The notes below the pieces were generated by a model that saw nothing but the letters and a program-made list of their open reading frames with translations, was not told the origin of the DNA and did no database searches. From Oxalobacter sp964636975 (GTDB lineage: Bacteria; Pseudomonadota; Gammaproteobacteria; Burkholderiales; Burkholderiaceae_D), in contig CAZWTQ010000001.1 of NCBI GenBank assembly GCA_964636975.1, positions 1 to 64,000 on the forward strand: 64,000 bases of DNA, in the 5' to 3' direction. Shown here in pieces: positions 54,101 through 61,759 of this stretch. Each line of letters begins with the position of its first letter. Position 1 is the first letter of the stretch. Position numbers and translations under genes: made by a program.

Positions 54101-54917
54101 ACGCTGTTTCCAGGAAATGTTTTACCCTGAGCACCAAAGCAGTTTCATCTGGTTGTGCAAATGGCTTTCTGACCCGCTCGGTTTTTCAGAAAACATGAAA
54201 GACGCCGTGCGTTTCGCGGCATTAACGCATAAGGCAAAACAGTACAATGAAAAGGATATGGCAGGCTATCCCCGACAGGTCTGCAAGGAAGGTGGCGAAG
54301 AAATATGGTTTGTGCCGGAGTCGCTGCCTTTTTTGCTGGTCTGGCGGTTAAGTCGCCCAAAAACAGGGGACACGCAGTCAGTCAGGCTGGTATGTGCGCA
54401 ACGTATTGATGACGCATCGTTTGACACTGACGACATGCGAAAGGACAGAAAATGCCGTGAACAGTGGCAGATGTTCTGGCAGTTTGCCAATGCGCTACAG
54501 TTTGGTGACGGGTTCTGGCAGTGTACGGTTTCCAATGAGAATGACTCGGTCTTTGATGATCAGCTGCCTGCACGTTCCATGGCAACGGTGGATGAACCGG
54601 CATCCGAAAGAAGGTGGAAGGACGATTTCATCTCGGTCATGCGTGAGGAAGACGAGGAATTTTACAGGCATATGCTGGGGTATGCCCAAATACTGATGAA
54701 AAAGGGTATTCCCGCACCAGATGATATGGGGGTTGACGGAATCGGCAACCGTGTTCTGGGCAAGCCAACCGGTCTGGTGTGGCATGACAGGGTCTACCTG
54801 TTTGCGCCTGAGGACTCTCCTGAAGCCACTGATTTAGTCGATATTCCCGGCATGACAGTGGTGATTGCGGGCACGGATAACTGGATTGAGGATTTGAGGA
54901 AAGGAATTCAGACATGA
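48102..54917 (+). CDS. Giant DEAD-type helicase with DUF1998, zinc ribbons and nuclease-like tail, gene 3
   Basis: 2271 residues. Walker A ATGTGSGKTECF (about 105-116), YPMNALAADQ, DELHTFDGAQGTDL (about 236), TSATIGG (about 273), then after an 800-residue insertion MGIDIGTL and QRIGRAGRR (about 1134). Cys pairs at CPDC (584), CPFC (644), CGQCG (1017), CEGC...CPNCG (1461-1480) and CRHCG (1596) suggest zinc ribbons. DUF1998 covers about 1690-1790 (IYDTIPGGSGYLKEL; CYRCVYQYRD). Near 1893-1953, SRPDF, FTDGWQYHAD, DKDTRKRQ, ARVWSLSWEDV resembles a Vsr/DUF559-like nuclease fold. Class 1 DISARM splits these helicase and DUF1998 parts between DrmA and DrmB; Druantia DruE is a comparable single giant. 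Its stop overlaps gene 4 (ATGA). Confidence 0.85.
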   Translation: MLPSLVARDVEKGLKAFIQKEFPMLSGTFTDADGKNVLEAFLEMPNSLVKGPWVEVRLPFRKAPGDVRLPFTHLDFERMQLPHPYKHQYKAFWRLQHAHPETTIVATGTGSGKTECFLYPVVDYCLASREKGIKAIFVYPMNALAADQSRRVAALLHKVKELTGRVITAGLYTGDDAKKVGVMRPDSLISDREILRENPPDILLTNYKMLDFLLIRKADQTLWKDNGPGLMKYLVVDELHTFDGAQGTDLACLIRRLKERLKLGSSLACVGTSATIGGKDSISALCQYASDIFAVPVTQEAIITESRLDANEFLASLGEYTLQDVWPYDTLRNIPQNIPQNIGNHDDGQAYQTYVGRMLACWFPDYHGSSATGAVSESWEKIQLELAARLPSLPAFRRFVMEAQGVVNIHEMAQQWEASVAELKHIPGNRKERVTVVETLIDSLVAMISAARSGTKGNLQPFLQLRTQLWVRELARVVSTVSQTPEMKLAADTAALVKPLKMPVVGCRECYRAGWGGVIRGNKNASDAKVSADLNNFYQSWFFYRSWEYSHQDTCLFYPVASASQYQALLEQNQRNKLLMYWLCPDCQQLAAIRNQDETEIFEKPVPCSCGCRSRVAVFCPDMTDMTQKAPSDQQKIPRFVNQCPFCHEKGTLRIFGMSVASMAANIVSHVHGSRFSDDRHIIAFSDSVQDAAQRVGFISARNYRAVTRHALVYYLLAQPEKDIPLSQLFQQFSSFWKGQMRERHAGSEEEQELGGADFLATFIPPDMQWRKPWKIFSKAALDDENAILSSHGHWQRLLEDVSQRLAWDALIEFGLRSNTGRTVLRAGVAALYPAPELLEQAAESLWDHCRNHYPDLDFQQENMVPFLLGILEYMRSLGAFDPDDMHAARKVSDDFGEYLKTGNIWRFISSDVLPGYGKNYPPPVALMMTSRKGKDPYGKTILSAGKSRGTWCTNWFMKFSPLLGDALVQDLYGDALEILESRSLVRKKLNSDGLPYWVLPMQQWHVTTGTLHVVRCGQCGRHYHIASQVSHLWKGMRCMTSSCMGTLEKLDTPEKPENREIPFSSFPVRLNTHEHTSLIDGDTRHQVERSFGGGRNLWNINLLSATPTLEMGIDIGTLSTVLQCSMPPTQANYLQRIGRAGRRDGNALAVTIAGRDRHSEYFWANPAEMIEGEVIPPGVYLGAVSVLERQLVAFALGRWVAEASQNIKIPDTLEDIVSERRHKKDGQNGQVFPTAFLQWVHDHADSLYLDFVSMMTSVAGEAESATRALSEEGKKRLRYFVSGEASSEEDRARPSLAQRIDNAFREARLRREGWERTKQDLLRKRRNTLNRPEDDERNKELDEIRQQFRAIRGMLKSINRKKLLNFLTDEGLLPNYAFPEEGVEVESVIFSNREYNKNKKATDRNDDDADNRHEHFTFKRPISQALTELAPDSRFYANRHILHIDQFRVGSDSFERWRLCEGCAYAEKIIDPDAPVASACPNCGDTMWADVGRVRTMLRAHEIVAHADSKRDRISDNQDDRQTSFVSCQTFVHAEDRDVGEAWKIGNDDAFAFGFEFLKNVTIREINFGPYEGGGNGDPFRVANTIVPVRGYKLCRHCGRVYSRQDSKSNQKLHDFSCPYHGKERLSGQKDGDSPWIDGIFMYREMRSEAIRIRVPVSDALDAVGAEKGTQSLIAAIKVGLKNYFRGDVFHLQASVQTERSASGGGTDRYIVIYDTIPGGSGYLKELGRKDENTEKPENMRNMLEKAYDTIAHCECSKDPDMDGCYRCVYQYRDGRVRDQISRSVAETLLRRILQYLSEKIVRLNGSISSLTGSDASELERLFLERLRQQQHRGFDLQFYPTSSVSDAYRLSVPLDADARERWKQEFGRDPGEKLVWQLLLQQDLHAHRIALQSRPDFTFRPLTETVLAKRPDLEAHVFTDGWQYHADLLDKDTRKRQSILNIGARVWSLSWEDVAVTDTSRQQNGQDMPFYASRLDGRNEPKGIHLFWKGTQEQQDAKRCFQEMFYPEHQSSFIWLCKWLSDPLGFSENMKDAVRFAALTHKAKQYNEKDMAGYPRQVCKEGGEEIWFVPESLPFLLVWRLSRPKTGDTQSVRLVCAQRIDDASFDTDDMRKDRKCREQWQMFWQFANALQFGDGFWQCTVSNENDSVFDDQLPARSMATVDEPASERRWKDDFISVMREEDEEFYRHMLGYAQILMKKGIPAPDDMGVDGIGNRVLGKPTGLVWHDRVYLFAPEDSPEATDLVDIPGMTVVIAGTDNWIEDLRKGIQT

Positions 54918-57184
54918 ACCAGATGGTAAGCCAGCCAATCCTGGCAATGAGTGACTCGTTTTTTGACGCTTTTGCCAAATTGCCTGCACAAATCCGGCGC
55001 AAGGTGCAGTCTTTTATGGCCAAGTTCCGGCAACAGGCAACATCCAGGGGAATCAATTATGAAAAACTGGCAGACGCTGCAGTCCCCAATTTCCGTTCCG
55101 CGCGGATTGATGATAATTACCGTGCCATCGTGTTTCATCCAGATAAGAACAATGTCTATCTATTGCTCTGGGTAGATACCCATGACGAAGCCTATCGCTG
55201 GGCAAGAACGCATACCTGTTCGTTGAACAACTCTATTGGAACCATCCAGCTCTATGAAACGCTTGACACTGTTTCCGGTGAAAATGCATCTTCTGGCAAC
55301 GTACAGGCTGTAACACCTGATGTAACACCTGCCGTAGCCCCCGCTTCGGAACAAAATGCGGAAGTGGTGCCAGCAGTTCCTGTTCCAGAAAATGTTCCAG
55401 AAAAGCTTTTTGTCCATTTTTCACGCGACGATCTGGCATCTGTCGGTGTACCACAGGACAGGCTGGATATGGTCATGTCGCTGCAGGACAGGAATGCCCT
55501 TGACAGGTTACGCAACAAGCTGCCTGTCGATGCCTACGAGTCTCTAGTCTGGCTTGCTGATGGCGAATCGCTTGCGGAGGTTAAGCGGGCCTATGCTCCA
55601 GCCGATGCCACGGATGATTTTGAAACGGCACTGAAAAGCGAAAGGACACAACGCTCGTTCCTCGTGGTTGAAACCGATGAGGAAATGCAGAAAATAGTCG
55701 ATGCCTCGCTTGAAAAATGGCGTATTTTTCTGCATCCCGCACAGCGCAAGCTGGTCAAGCGGCAGGCGGTAACACCCATGATAGTGCGGGGTGCCGCCGG
55801 TACAGGCAAAACGGTTGTTGCCATTCACCGTGCCGCTGAACTGGTGAGCCGGTCAGACTGGGATACAGACCGCAAGCTGCTTTTCACGACATACACGCGC
55901 AATTTGGCGGTTGACATCGAACAGCAACTCCGTTCGCTATGTCCGCTCAGGCAATTCCGCCATATTGAGGTATGCAATCTGGATCGCTGGGTAAATACTT
56001 TCCTGCGGACTCAGAAAGTCAAGCTTGATATTGTCTATCCAAACAGCCAGCAATATGAGAAATGCTGGGAAGATGCCATGTCGGTAGCGTCTCCAGATTT
56101 TTCGGAATCATTTTATGGGGAAGAATGGAAACGCATTGTTTTGCCACAGGGAATTACCAGTGAGGCGCAATACCTGAAAGCGTCGAGAAAAGGGCGTGGG
56201 AAAGCCCTGGGAAGAAATAGCAAGAAAAAGATTTGGCCTGTTTTCGAGGAAATGCGTGCCATGCTTGCCAGACATGGGTGCATGACATCGGAAGACGCTT
56301 TTTTCATGGCCACGGCAATGATTCGTGAGGCAATGGATCGTGAAAATTCCAAACTAGTGAATTATGGCGCAGTTGTCGTGGATGAAACCCAGGATCTTTC
56401 CAGTGCCGCACTGTCACTGCTGGCAGCCATTGCCACGCCTGCAGCTGGTGAAGAACCGAGAATTTTCCTTGTTGGTGATGGCCAACAGCGTATTTATGGC
56501 CGTACGGCAAGCCTGTCGGCATGCGGTATCAATGTCCGTGGCAGACGCAGCGAACGCCTGAAGGTCACCTATCGCACGACAGAGGAAATCCGCCGTGCAG
56601 CTGAAAAGGTGCTTGCCGGTGAAACCTTCGATGATATGGATGAGGGCGTTGAAACACGGCGCGGGTGCATGTCTAGCCGTCATGGCACTGCGCCGGTGCT
56701 GTATCAGGCATCAGACATTGACGAGGAAGTTGACTGGGTTTGCAACCAGATCAAAATCCTGACAGACAGCGAAGATATCCCGAAAGAACGCCGTTTAAAG
56801 CTGCGTGATATCTGCGTCATTACCCGCCAGCAGAAAGGGATTGACCTCTATATGTCCTTGGTGAAAAAGAAAAAGCTTGAAACGCACAAAGTCTCGAGAA
56901 ATACACCAGATGATCCCGGTATTGATGGAATCCGCTTTGCCACGATGCACCGTGTCAAGGGACTGGAATTCAAGGCGGTTTTCATTGTGGGAGCCAATGA
57001 AGGAATTATGCCCCAGCTTTTTCCGGATACGGAAGACGATGCCGAAATCCGGAATCTAAACCTAGGCGAGCGTTCGCTTTTCTATGTTGCCGCATCCAGG
57101 GCAAGAGACGCGCTGTTTGTATCATGTCATGGAAAACGGGGGCAGTTTTTCACGCTATTGGATATGCAGAAAAAGGCTACATAA
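54914..57184 (+). CDS. RelE-like domain fused to UvrD/Rep helicase, gene 4
   Basis: 756 residues. Residues about 10-95 (FDAFAKLPAQIRRKVQSFMA, FRSARIDDNYRAIVFHPD, YLLLWVDTHDEAYRWA) have the RelE/ParE toxin-like pattern. A Val/Pro-rich linker (130-165) follows. From about 270 is a complete SF1A helicase: IVRGAAGTGKTVVAIHRA, VVDETQDLS, LVGDGQQRIYG, TYRTTEEIRR, FATMHRVKGLEFKAV and FYVAASRARDALFVS. Its ATG overlaps the stop of gene 3, so translation is coupled. Whether the RelE-like part cleaves RNA or only binds nucleic acid is unknown. Confidence 0.87.
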   Translation: MNQMVSQPILAMSDSFFDAFAKLPAQIRRKVQSFMAKFRQQATSRGINYEKLADAAVPNFRSARIDDNYRAIVFHPDKNNVYLLLWVDTHDEAYRWARTHTCSLNNSIGTIQLYETLDTVSGENASSGNVQAVTPDVTPAVAPASEQNAEVVPAVPVPENVPEKLFVHFSRDDLASVGVPQDRLDMVMSLQDRNALDRLRNKLPVDAYESLVWLADGESLAEVKRAYAPADATDDFETALKSERTQRSFLVVETDEEMQKIVDASLEKWRIFLHPAQRKLVKRQAVTPMIVRGAAGTGKTVVAIHRAAELVSRSDWDTDRKLLFTTYTRNLAVDIEQQLRSLCPLRQFRHIEVCNLDRWVNTFLRTQKVKLDIVYPNSQQYEKCWEDAMSVASPDFSESFYGEEWKRIVLPQGITSEAQYLKASRKGRGKALGRNSKKKIWPVFEEMRAMLARHGCMTSEDAFFMATAMIREAMDRENSKLVNYGAVVVDETQDLSSAALSLLAAIATPAAGEEPRIFLVGDGQQRIYGRTASLSACGINVRGRRSERLKVTYRTTEEIRRAAEKVLAGETFDDMDEGVETRRGCMSSRHGTAPVLYQASDIDEEVDWVCNQIKILTDSEDIPKERRLKLRDICVITRQQKGIDLYMSLVKKKKLETHKVSRNTPDDPGIDGIRFATMHRVKGLEFKAVFIVGANEGIMPQLFPDTEDDAEIRNLNLGERSLFYVAASRARDALFVSCHGKRGQFFTLLDMQKKAT

Positions 57185-57317
57185 GATATTGGGTCTTGCA
57201 ATGTTTTCACTTTTCCCGTTTCAGCCGAAACAGGAAATTTGCTGAGAGTCCTTTTCTTCAGGCTTTTTGCGTTGTATGTTGCCAATATCGCAGATATGGA
57301 TGCCGGAAAGACAGATC

Positions 57318-58727
57318 ATGACAGCGCAAGAAAAAACACCGCCAGGGTTGCGGGCTTTCCTTGACAGGATTAAGGGGGTTTTGGCCCAAGATGTCATCGA
57401 GCTGGATTTGAGGGCAACGCCCATTGATGATTTGGCTCCCCTGAAAGCGCTGGTCAATCTGGAGAAACTGGATATCAGCGAAAGCAAGGTTACGGATATT
57501 TCTCCTCTGGAAGGGCTGGTGCGGCTCAGGGAACTTGATGCCAGCGGCACGGTCATTACGGATGCCGGTTCCATTGCCTGCCTGAAAAACCTCGAGAAGC
57601 TAAATCTCAAAGGAACCAAAATCCGGAAGATTTCAGCGTTGTCTGAATTGGCAGGGTTAAAAACGCTAAATCTCGGAGATACTGAAATTTCAGGCCTTTC
57701 CGCCCTGGAAGACCTGGAAAACCTGAGGGAAGTCAACCTGCGGGGAACCCGGGTCAGGAAAATCGCTCCCCTGATGGCATCATGCCCCTGTCTGGAAAAG
57801 CTGGATATCCAGGGGTCACGGGTCAAGGAGATTTCCCTGCTGTCAGGGTTTAAGAACCTGAAAGCATTAAATATCAGTGAAACGGATATCTCAGATATTT
57901 TTCCATTAAGGACGCTAATCAATCTGGAAAAGCTGGATGCGCACCAGACAGCGATTGCCGACATTTCCGCCCTGAAATCCTTGCAGGGGCTAACGGAGCT
58001 TGACATCCGGATGACAGGTGTCCTTGATGTCACGCCAGTGGCCTTGCTGGTTAATCTCAGGAAACTGTATCTCTCAAGGATTGATGATTTTTCACTGCTA
58101 GAGCCATTGAACGGTCTGGAGAGGCTGGATTTGGGCAATACCGGCATTTCAGATGTTACGCTGCTGGCGTCATTTCCCAATCTCACTGAACTCAGCCTGA
58201 GAAATACCCCCGTTTCCAATCTTTCAGCCCTAACGGCGCTCAGAAATCTTAAAAGACTGGATCTCTGGAATACGAAAGTTACGGATTTTTCACCTTTGAG
58301 TTTGATGACGGGGCTTGAGGTTTTGAATATCGGCAGAACGGCTATCACGGATCTGTCTCCTTTAAGGCGGTTGCGCAATCTGAAGGAGCTGACTTTGTGG
58401 AATACGGCTGTCAGAAACCTTCAGCCACTGGCTTCCTTGAAGTCCCTGGAAAGGCTAAATCTCAGGGATACACGGATATCGGATATTTCAGCTTTGAAAC
58501 AGCTTGCCTGCCTGAAAGAGCTCAATATCGGTTATACCAATGTGATGTACCTGAATCCGGTTGAGGAACTTTACCAGCTGGAGAAACTGGATATCAGGGA
58601 TACGCAAATCAGGAATATCTCACCCCTGTCTTCTTTGGGAAACCTGCGGGAACTGGTTCTGATTGATTCCAAAGTAGAGAATCTGATGCCCCTTAAGCAG
58701 CTGAAGCAGTTGAGGATTAAGCTATAG
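57318..58727 (+). CDS. Leucine-rich repeat protein
   Basis: 469 residues from ATG 57318 (GGAAAG eight bases upstream). After about 35 residues, nearly the whole protein consists of about twenty 22-residue repeats of the type LxxLxxLDLxxTxIxDISPL, like the internalin/SDS22 class. No signal peptide, membrane segment, anchor or enzymatic domain is seen, so it is probably a cytoplasmic binding protein. It lies 133 bases after the helicase operon in the same direction; whether it belongs to that locus is open. A strong antisense frame (57221-58378) is a by-product of the repeat codons. Confidence 0.8.
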   Translation: MTAQEKTPPGLRAFLDRIKGVLAQDVIELDLRATPIDDLAPLKALVNLEKLDISESKVTDISPLEGLVRLRELDASGTVITDAGSIACLKNLEKLNLKGTKIRKISALSELAGLKTLNLGDTEISGLSALEDLENLREVNLRGTRVRKIAPLMASCPCLEKLDIQGSRVKEISLLSGFKNLKALNISETDISDIFPLRTLINLEKLDAHQTAIADISALKSLQGLTELDIRMTGVLDVTPVALLVNLRKLYLSRIDDFSLLEPLNGLERLDLGNTGISDVTLLASFPNLTELSLRNTPVSNLSALTALRNLKRLDLWNTKVTDFSPLSLMTGLEVLNIGRTAITDLSPLRRLRNLKELTLWNTAVRNLQPLASLKSLERLNLRDTRISDISALKQLACLKELNIGYTNVMYLNPVEELYQLEKLDIRDTQIRNISPLSSLGNLRELVLIDSKVENLMPLKQLKQLRIKL

Positions 58728-58863
58728 GGTTATGGCAGTCCCAAAACATGGCTGGCCGTTCACTTCCGTATGCGGCAACAGTTTTGGTTCCGTCAATCCG
58801 GCAATGCCTTATGGACGCAAACGGGACTTGCCGTTGACGGTGTCTGGACGTTGTTCAGGCGAT

Positions 58864-58898
58864 AAAAAAGTCCCCGGACTGTACTTCCGGAGACTTTT
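58864..58898 (-). terminator. Terminator between the LRR gene and the parvulin gene
   Basis: AAAAGTCCCCGGA pairs with TCCGGAGACTTTT (one G-U pair) around a 7-base loop. On the minus strand six T follow, so it mainly serves the parvulin gene; it may work both ways. Confidence 0.85.
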
Positions 58899-58922
58899 AC
58901 GGATTGTGAAAAAATGACAGGC

Positions 58923-59687
58923 TTATTCGACCTTGGCTTTTTCACGCAGGCCACGGACATACTGGCTGAATTTGCCTTCTTCCAGAATGACCTTGAAACG
59001 GGGTTTCATCTGGTCATAGGTTGGCAGAGCCTTGGAATCAACCAGTTTGATGACATGGAAGCCAGCGGAAGACTGGGCAGGGGTCTTTGTAATCTGGTCT
59101 TTGCCCAAAGCCATTATTGCGTCAGCAAACGGAAGATCGGTTGCTGGCGCATAGCCCAGGTCGCCACCACGGGCTTTTGAACCATCATCTAAGGATTTGG
59201 AAGAAGCCAGTTTCTCGAAATTGCCACCTTTGTTAAGCTGGCTGATGATGTCCTTGGCTTCGGCTTCAGTCTTAACCAGGATATGCTTGATGTGGTACTG
59301 TTTGCCTTTGTTTTTGGCAGACCATTGGTCATACTGGGCTTTGACTTCCTTGTCAGAAACAGGGTTTTTCTTGAGATAGTCCTGTCTTAAGGATTGCGCC
59401 AATATGTTAAGGCGCGCATTATCCAGCTGGTTCTTGTATTCGGTGGTATTTGCAATTCCCTGCTTTTCTGCTTCCTGGACGACGACTTCATCTGTGATGA
59501 GAGTTTCACGGATACGTTTGCGGAGTTCTGGGGTATCCTTTGCTCCGCGGGCGACAAGATTTTTGACGATGGCATCGGATTTGGATTCAGGGATGCCTTT
59601 CCCGTTGACGGTTGCGATATCTTTGGCGGAAGCCGTAATAGACATCAGGGCAACGGCAAGAGTGCCGAGAACAAATGATTTTTTCAT
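58923..59687 (-). CDS. Periplasmic peptidyl-prolyl isomerase, parvulin (PpiC/SurA type)
   Basis: 254 residues from ATG 59687, chosen because MKKSFVLGTLAVALMSITASA is a clean signal peptide; the frame is open to 59759. A helical SurA-N-like part (about 25-120) is followed by a rotamase domain: YHIKHILVKTEAEAKDII, FEKLASSKSLDDGSKARGGD and GFHVIKLVD. Such proteins fold outer-membrane or secreted proteins. A strong hairpin terminator follows. Confidence 0.88.
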   Translation of the reverse strand: MKKSFVLGTLAVALMSITASAKDIATVNGKGIPESKSDAIVKNLVARGAKDTPELRKRIRETLITDEVVVQEAEKQGIANTTEYKNQLDNARLNILAQSLRQDYLKKNPVSDKEVKAQYDQWSAKNKGKQYHIKHILVKTEAEAKDIISQLNKGGNFEKLASSKSLDDGSKARGGDLGYAPATDLPFADAIMALGKDQITKTPAQSSAGFHVIKLVDSKALPTYDQMKPRFKVILEEGKFSQYVRGLREKAKVE

Positions 59688-59895
59688 GGTGAGATTAGAA
59701 ATTTCTGTTGGAAAACTTAAATATACAATGAAATGGTTAAGATTTCCCGTTTTTTTCAAAAAGTTTCAATTTTTCGTGCTAACAGGCATTAATTAGATGT
59801 ATTAGATGTGTTTGGACGGAAACCGGAGGGCGGTTTCTTCTCTTCATATATAATGGCAGGCTTTGGATGAGTGGGTTGGGGTTTCGGATATCATC

Positions 59896-61701
59896 GTGGA
59901 TAAACGTCTCTTAAAAGGAATATGCCATTTTCTTTTGGTTCTGTGCATCGCTTTGGGATGGGCGCATGATGCTGATGCCGCCAATCCGGCTGATCCTGGC
60001 AAGGTGCTGCATACGGTTTTCACCGCACAGGAAACAGGTTTTGATCCTGCGGTTGCCAGCGACCTCTATTCTTCCCAGGTCATCCGTTCCATTTATGAAC
60101 CGTTGCTGACCTATGATTATCTTGCCCGTCCCGCCAGGCTGGTTCCCGAAACGGCGGAATCACTGCCAGATATTTCGGCAGATGGAAAAACTTATACCAT
60201 CACGGTCAGGAAGGGTATCTATTTTGCGGATGATCCGGCGTTTGGCGGTAAACGCCGCGAACTGGTGGCGGCAGATTATATCTATTCCCTTAAACGGCTT
60301 GTGGACCCCACTGTCCGTTCCGCATGGGGATGGCTGATTCAGGGCAAGATTGTCGGTCTGGACGCACTGGCCGCAAGGGCAGGAAAAACAGGCTGGTTTG
60401 ACTATAGGGCAAAAGTCGCCGGTCTTGAGCTGGTGAACCGCTATACTTTCCGCATCCATCTAACGCGTCCGGACTACAGCCTGTTGCATATTCTGGCGCA
60501 TACCCCGACGGCAGCGGTGGCATGGGAAGTGGTGAAACGTTACCGTGACCGCAACGGGCAGATTATGGCAAACCCTGTTGGAACGGGCCCTTACCGTCTG
60601 GAAAACTGGCGGCGTGGTTCACAGATTGTGCTGGTGGCAAATCCCGGGTTCAGGGGGTTTATCTGGGATTTCAGGGCAGGAGATGACCCTGACGACCAAC
60701 GGATTGTCGATGAGATGCAGGGCAAGGCGATGCCACAGATTGGCAAAGTGGTGATTGACGTGATTCCCGAAGACCAGTCGCGATGGCTGGCGTTTCAGAA
60801 CAGGGAAGTCGATCTGTTCAGCCTGGAAGGGCCACTGGCACCCCGTGCCCTGTCAGACGGTCAGTTAAAGCCCGAACTGGCTGAGCAGGGAATACGGCTT
60901 TCCCGTTATATAGAACCGGAATTGATCCAGTTTTATTTCAATATGCGAGACCCTGTTGTCGGCGGATTGTCAAATGAAAAAATTGCCCTGCGGCGGGCAA
61001 TCATCATGGCTCATAATGTGCAGGAGGAAATTGATGTGGTCTGGAACGGCCAGGCGGTGATGCTGCATTTCCCGATTCCACCAGGGGTTGCAGGATATGA
61101 TGAGGCTTATCAGGGAATCATCGGTTTTGAGCCGGATACGGCCAATGCGTTGCTTGACCGGTATGGTTATGCGAAAGATGCAGATGGATGGCGCCACCAG
61201 CCAGATGGCTCTCCGCTGGTGATCGTATTCTCTGCCCGGGCGGATTCCACAGGACAGCAGCAGCTGGAAATGTGGAAACGGACTTTCGACAGTCTGGGCA
61301 TCCAGATGCGGGAAGACAGGCGTCCGTTTCCCGAACTGATTAAGGCAGAGAAACAGTGCCAGCTGATGATGCGGGAAATGGCGTGGATTGCAGATTATCC
61401 GGATGGCGGCAATTTCATGCAGCTGTTCTATGGCCCGCATATCGGCCAAAGTAATCATGGCTGTGTCAGTATCCCGCAGTTTGATGCGCTTTATGAAGAA
61501 GCATCCATGCTGCCCGATGGTGAGGAGCGAAATCTGCTGTACCATAAGATGGCAAGGTTGCTTGAGGTCTATACCCCGGCAGGCATGGGCTATGCCCATT
61601 ACCGGAATATGCTGATCCAACCCTACGTTTTGGGTTATAAAAAGCATCCTGTGATGCATAATGAATGGGTTTATAGCGATATCGACATGACCAGAAAATG
61701 A
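59896..61701 (+). CDS. Periplasmic peptide-binding protein, ABC transporter family 5
   Basis: 601 residues if started at GTG 59896, which gives a clean signal peptide (VDKRLLKGICHFLLVLCIAL, cleavage near DADA); TTG 59863 is an alternative. The mature protein has the SBP_bac_5 pattern: IYEPLLTYDY, LPDISADGKTYTITVRKGIYF, ANPVGTGPYRLENW and the late C-terminal lobe. It binds oligopeptides for uptake. An exported M3 peptidase and a DppB-type permease follow in the same direction. Confidence 0.88.
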   Translation: MDKRLLKGICHFLLVLCIALGWAHDADAANPADPGKVLHTVFTAQETGFDPAVASDLYSSQVIRSIYEPLLTYDYLARPARLVPETAESLPDISADGKTYTITVRKGIYFADDPAFGGKRRELVAADYIYSLKRLVDPTVRSAWGWLIQGKIVGLDALAARAGKTGWFDYRAKVAGLELVNRYTFRIHLTRPDYSLLHILAHTPTAAVAWEVVKRYRDRNGQIMANPVGTGPYRLENWRRGSQIVLVANPGFRGFIWDFRAGDDPDDQRIVDEMQGKAMPQIGKVVIDVIPEDQSRWLAFQNREVDLFSLEGPLAPRALSDGQLKPELAEQGIRLSRYIEPELIQFYFNMRDPVVGGLSNEKIALRRAIIMAHNVQEEIDVVWNGQAVMLHFPIPPGVAGYDEAYQGIIGFEPDTANALLDRYGYAKDADGWRHQPDGSPLVIVFSARADSTGQQQLEMWKRTFDSLGIQMREDRRPFPELIKAEKQCQLMMREMAWIADYPDGGNFMQLFYGPHIGQSNHGCVSIPQFDALYEEASMLPDGEERNLLYHKMARLLEVYTPAGMGYAHYRNMLIQPYVLGYKKHPVMHNEWVYSDIDMTRK

Positions 61702-61759
61702 TACGGTCAGCCCTGTATCGGACTATCATTCCAGTTTCAGTGATCGATTTGATGGATAT

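Noticed and set aside
39622..57317. Search for an integrase, transposase or second ssrA 3' end around the large operon
   Set aside because: None was found, so no mobile-element boundaries are claimed.
57221..58378. 385-residue open frame antisense to the LRR gene
   Set aside because: It mirrors the regular LRR codons, shows no domain and has biased Ser/Arg/Phe composition. The LRR frame is clearly the coding one.
58732..58917. 61-residue frame after the LRR gene
   Set aside because: It includes the terminator hairpin, has no ribosome site and shows no family resemblance.
59819..59837. Hairpin GAAACCG/CGGTTTC before the peptide-binding protein considered as a terminator
   Set aside because: No T run follows and no plus-strand gene ends nearby; role unclear, so not listed as a feature.
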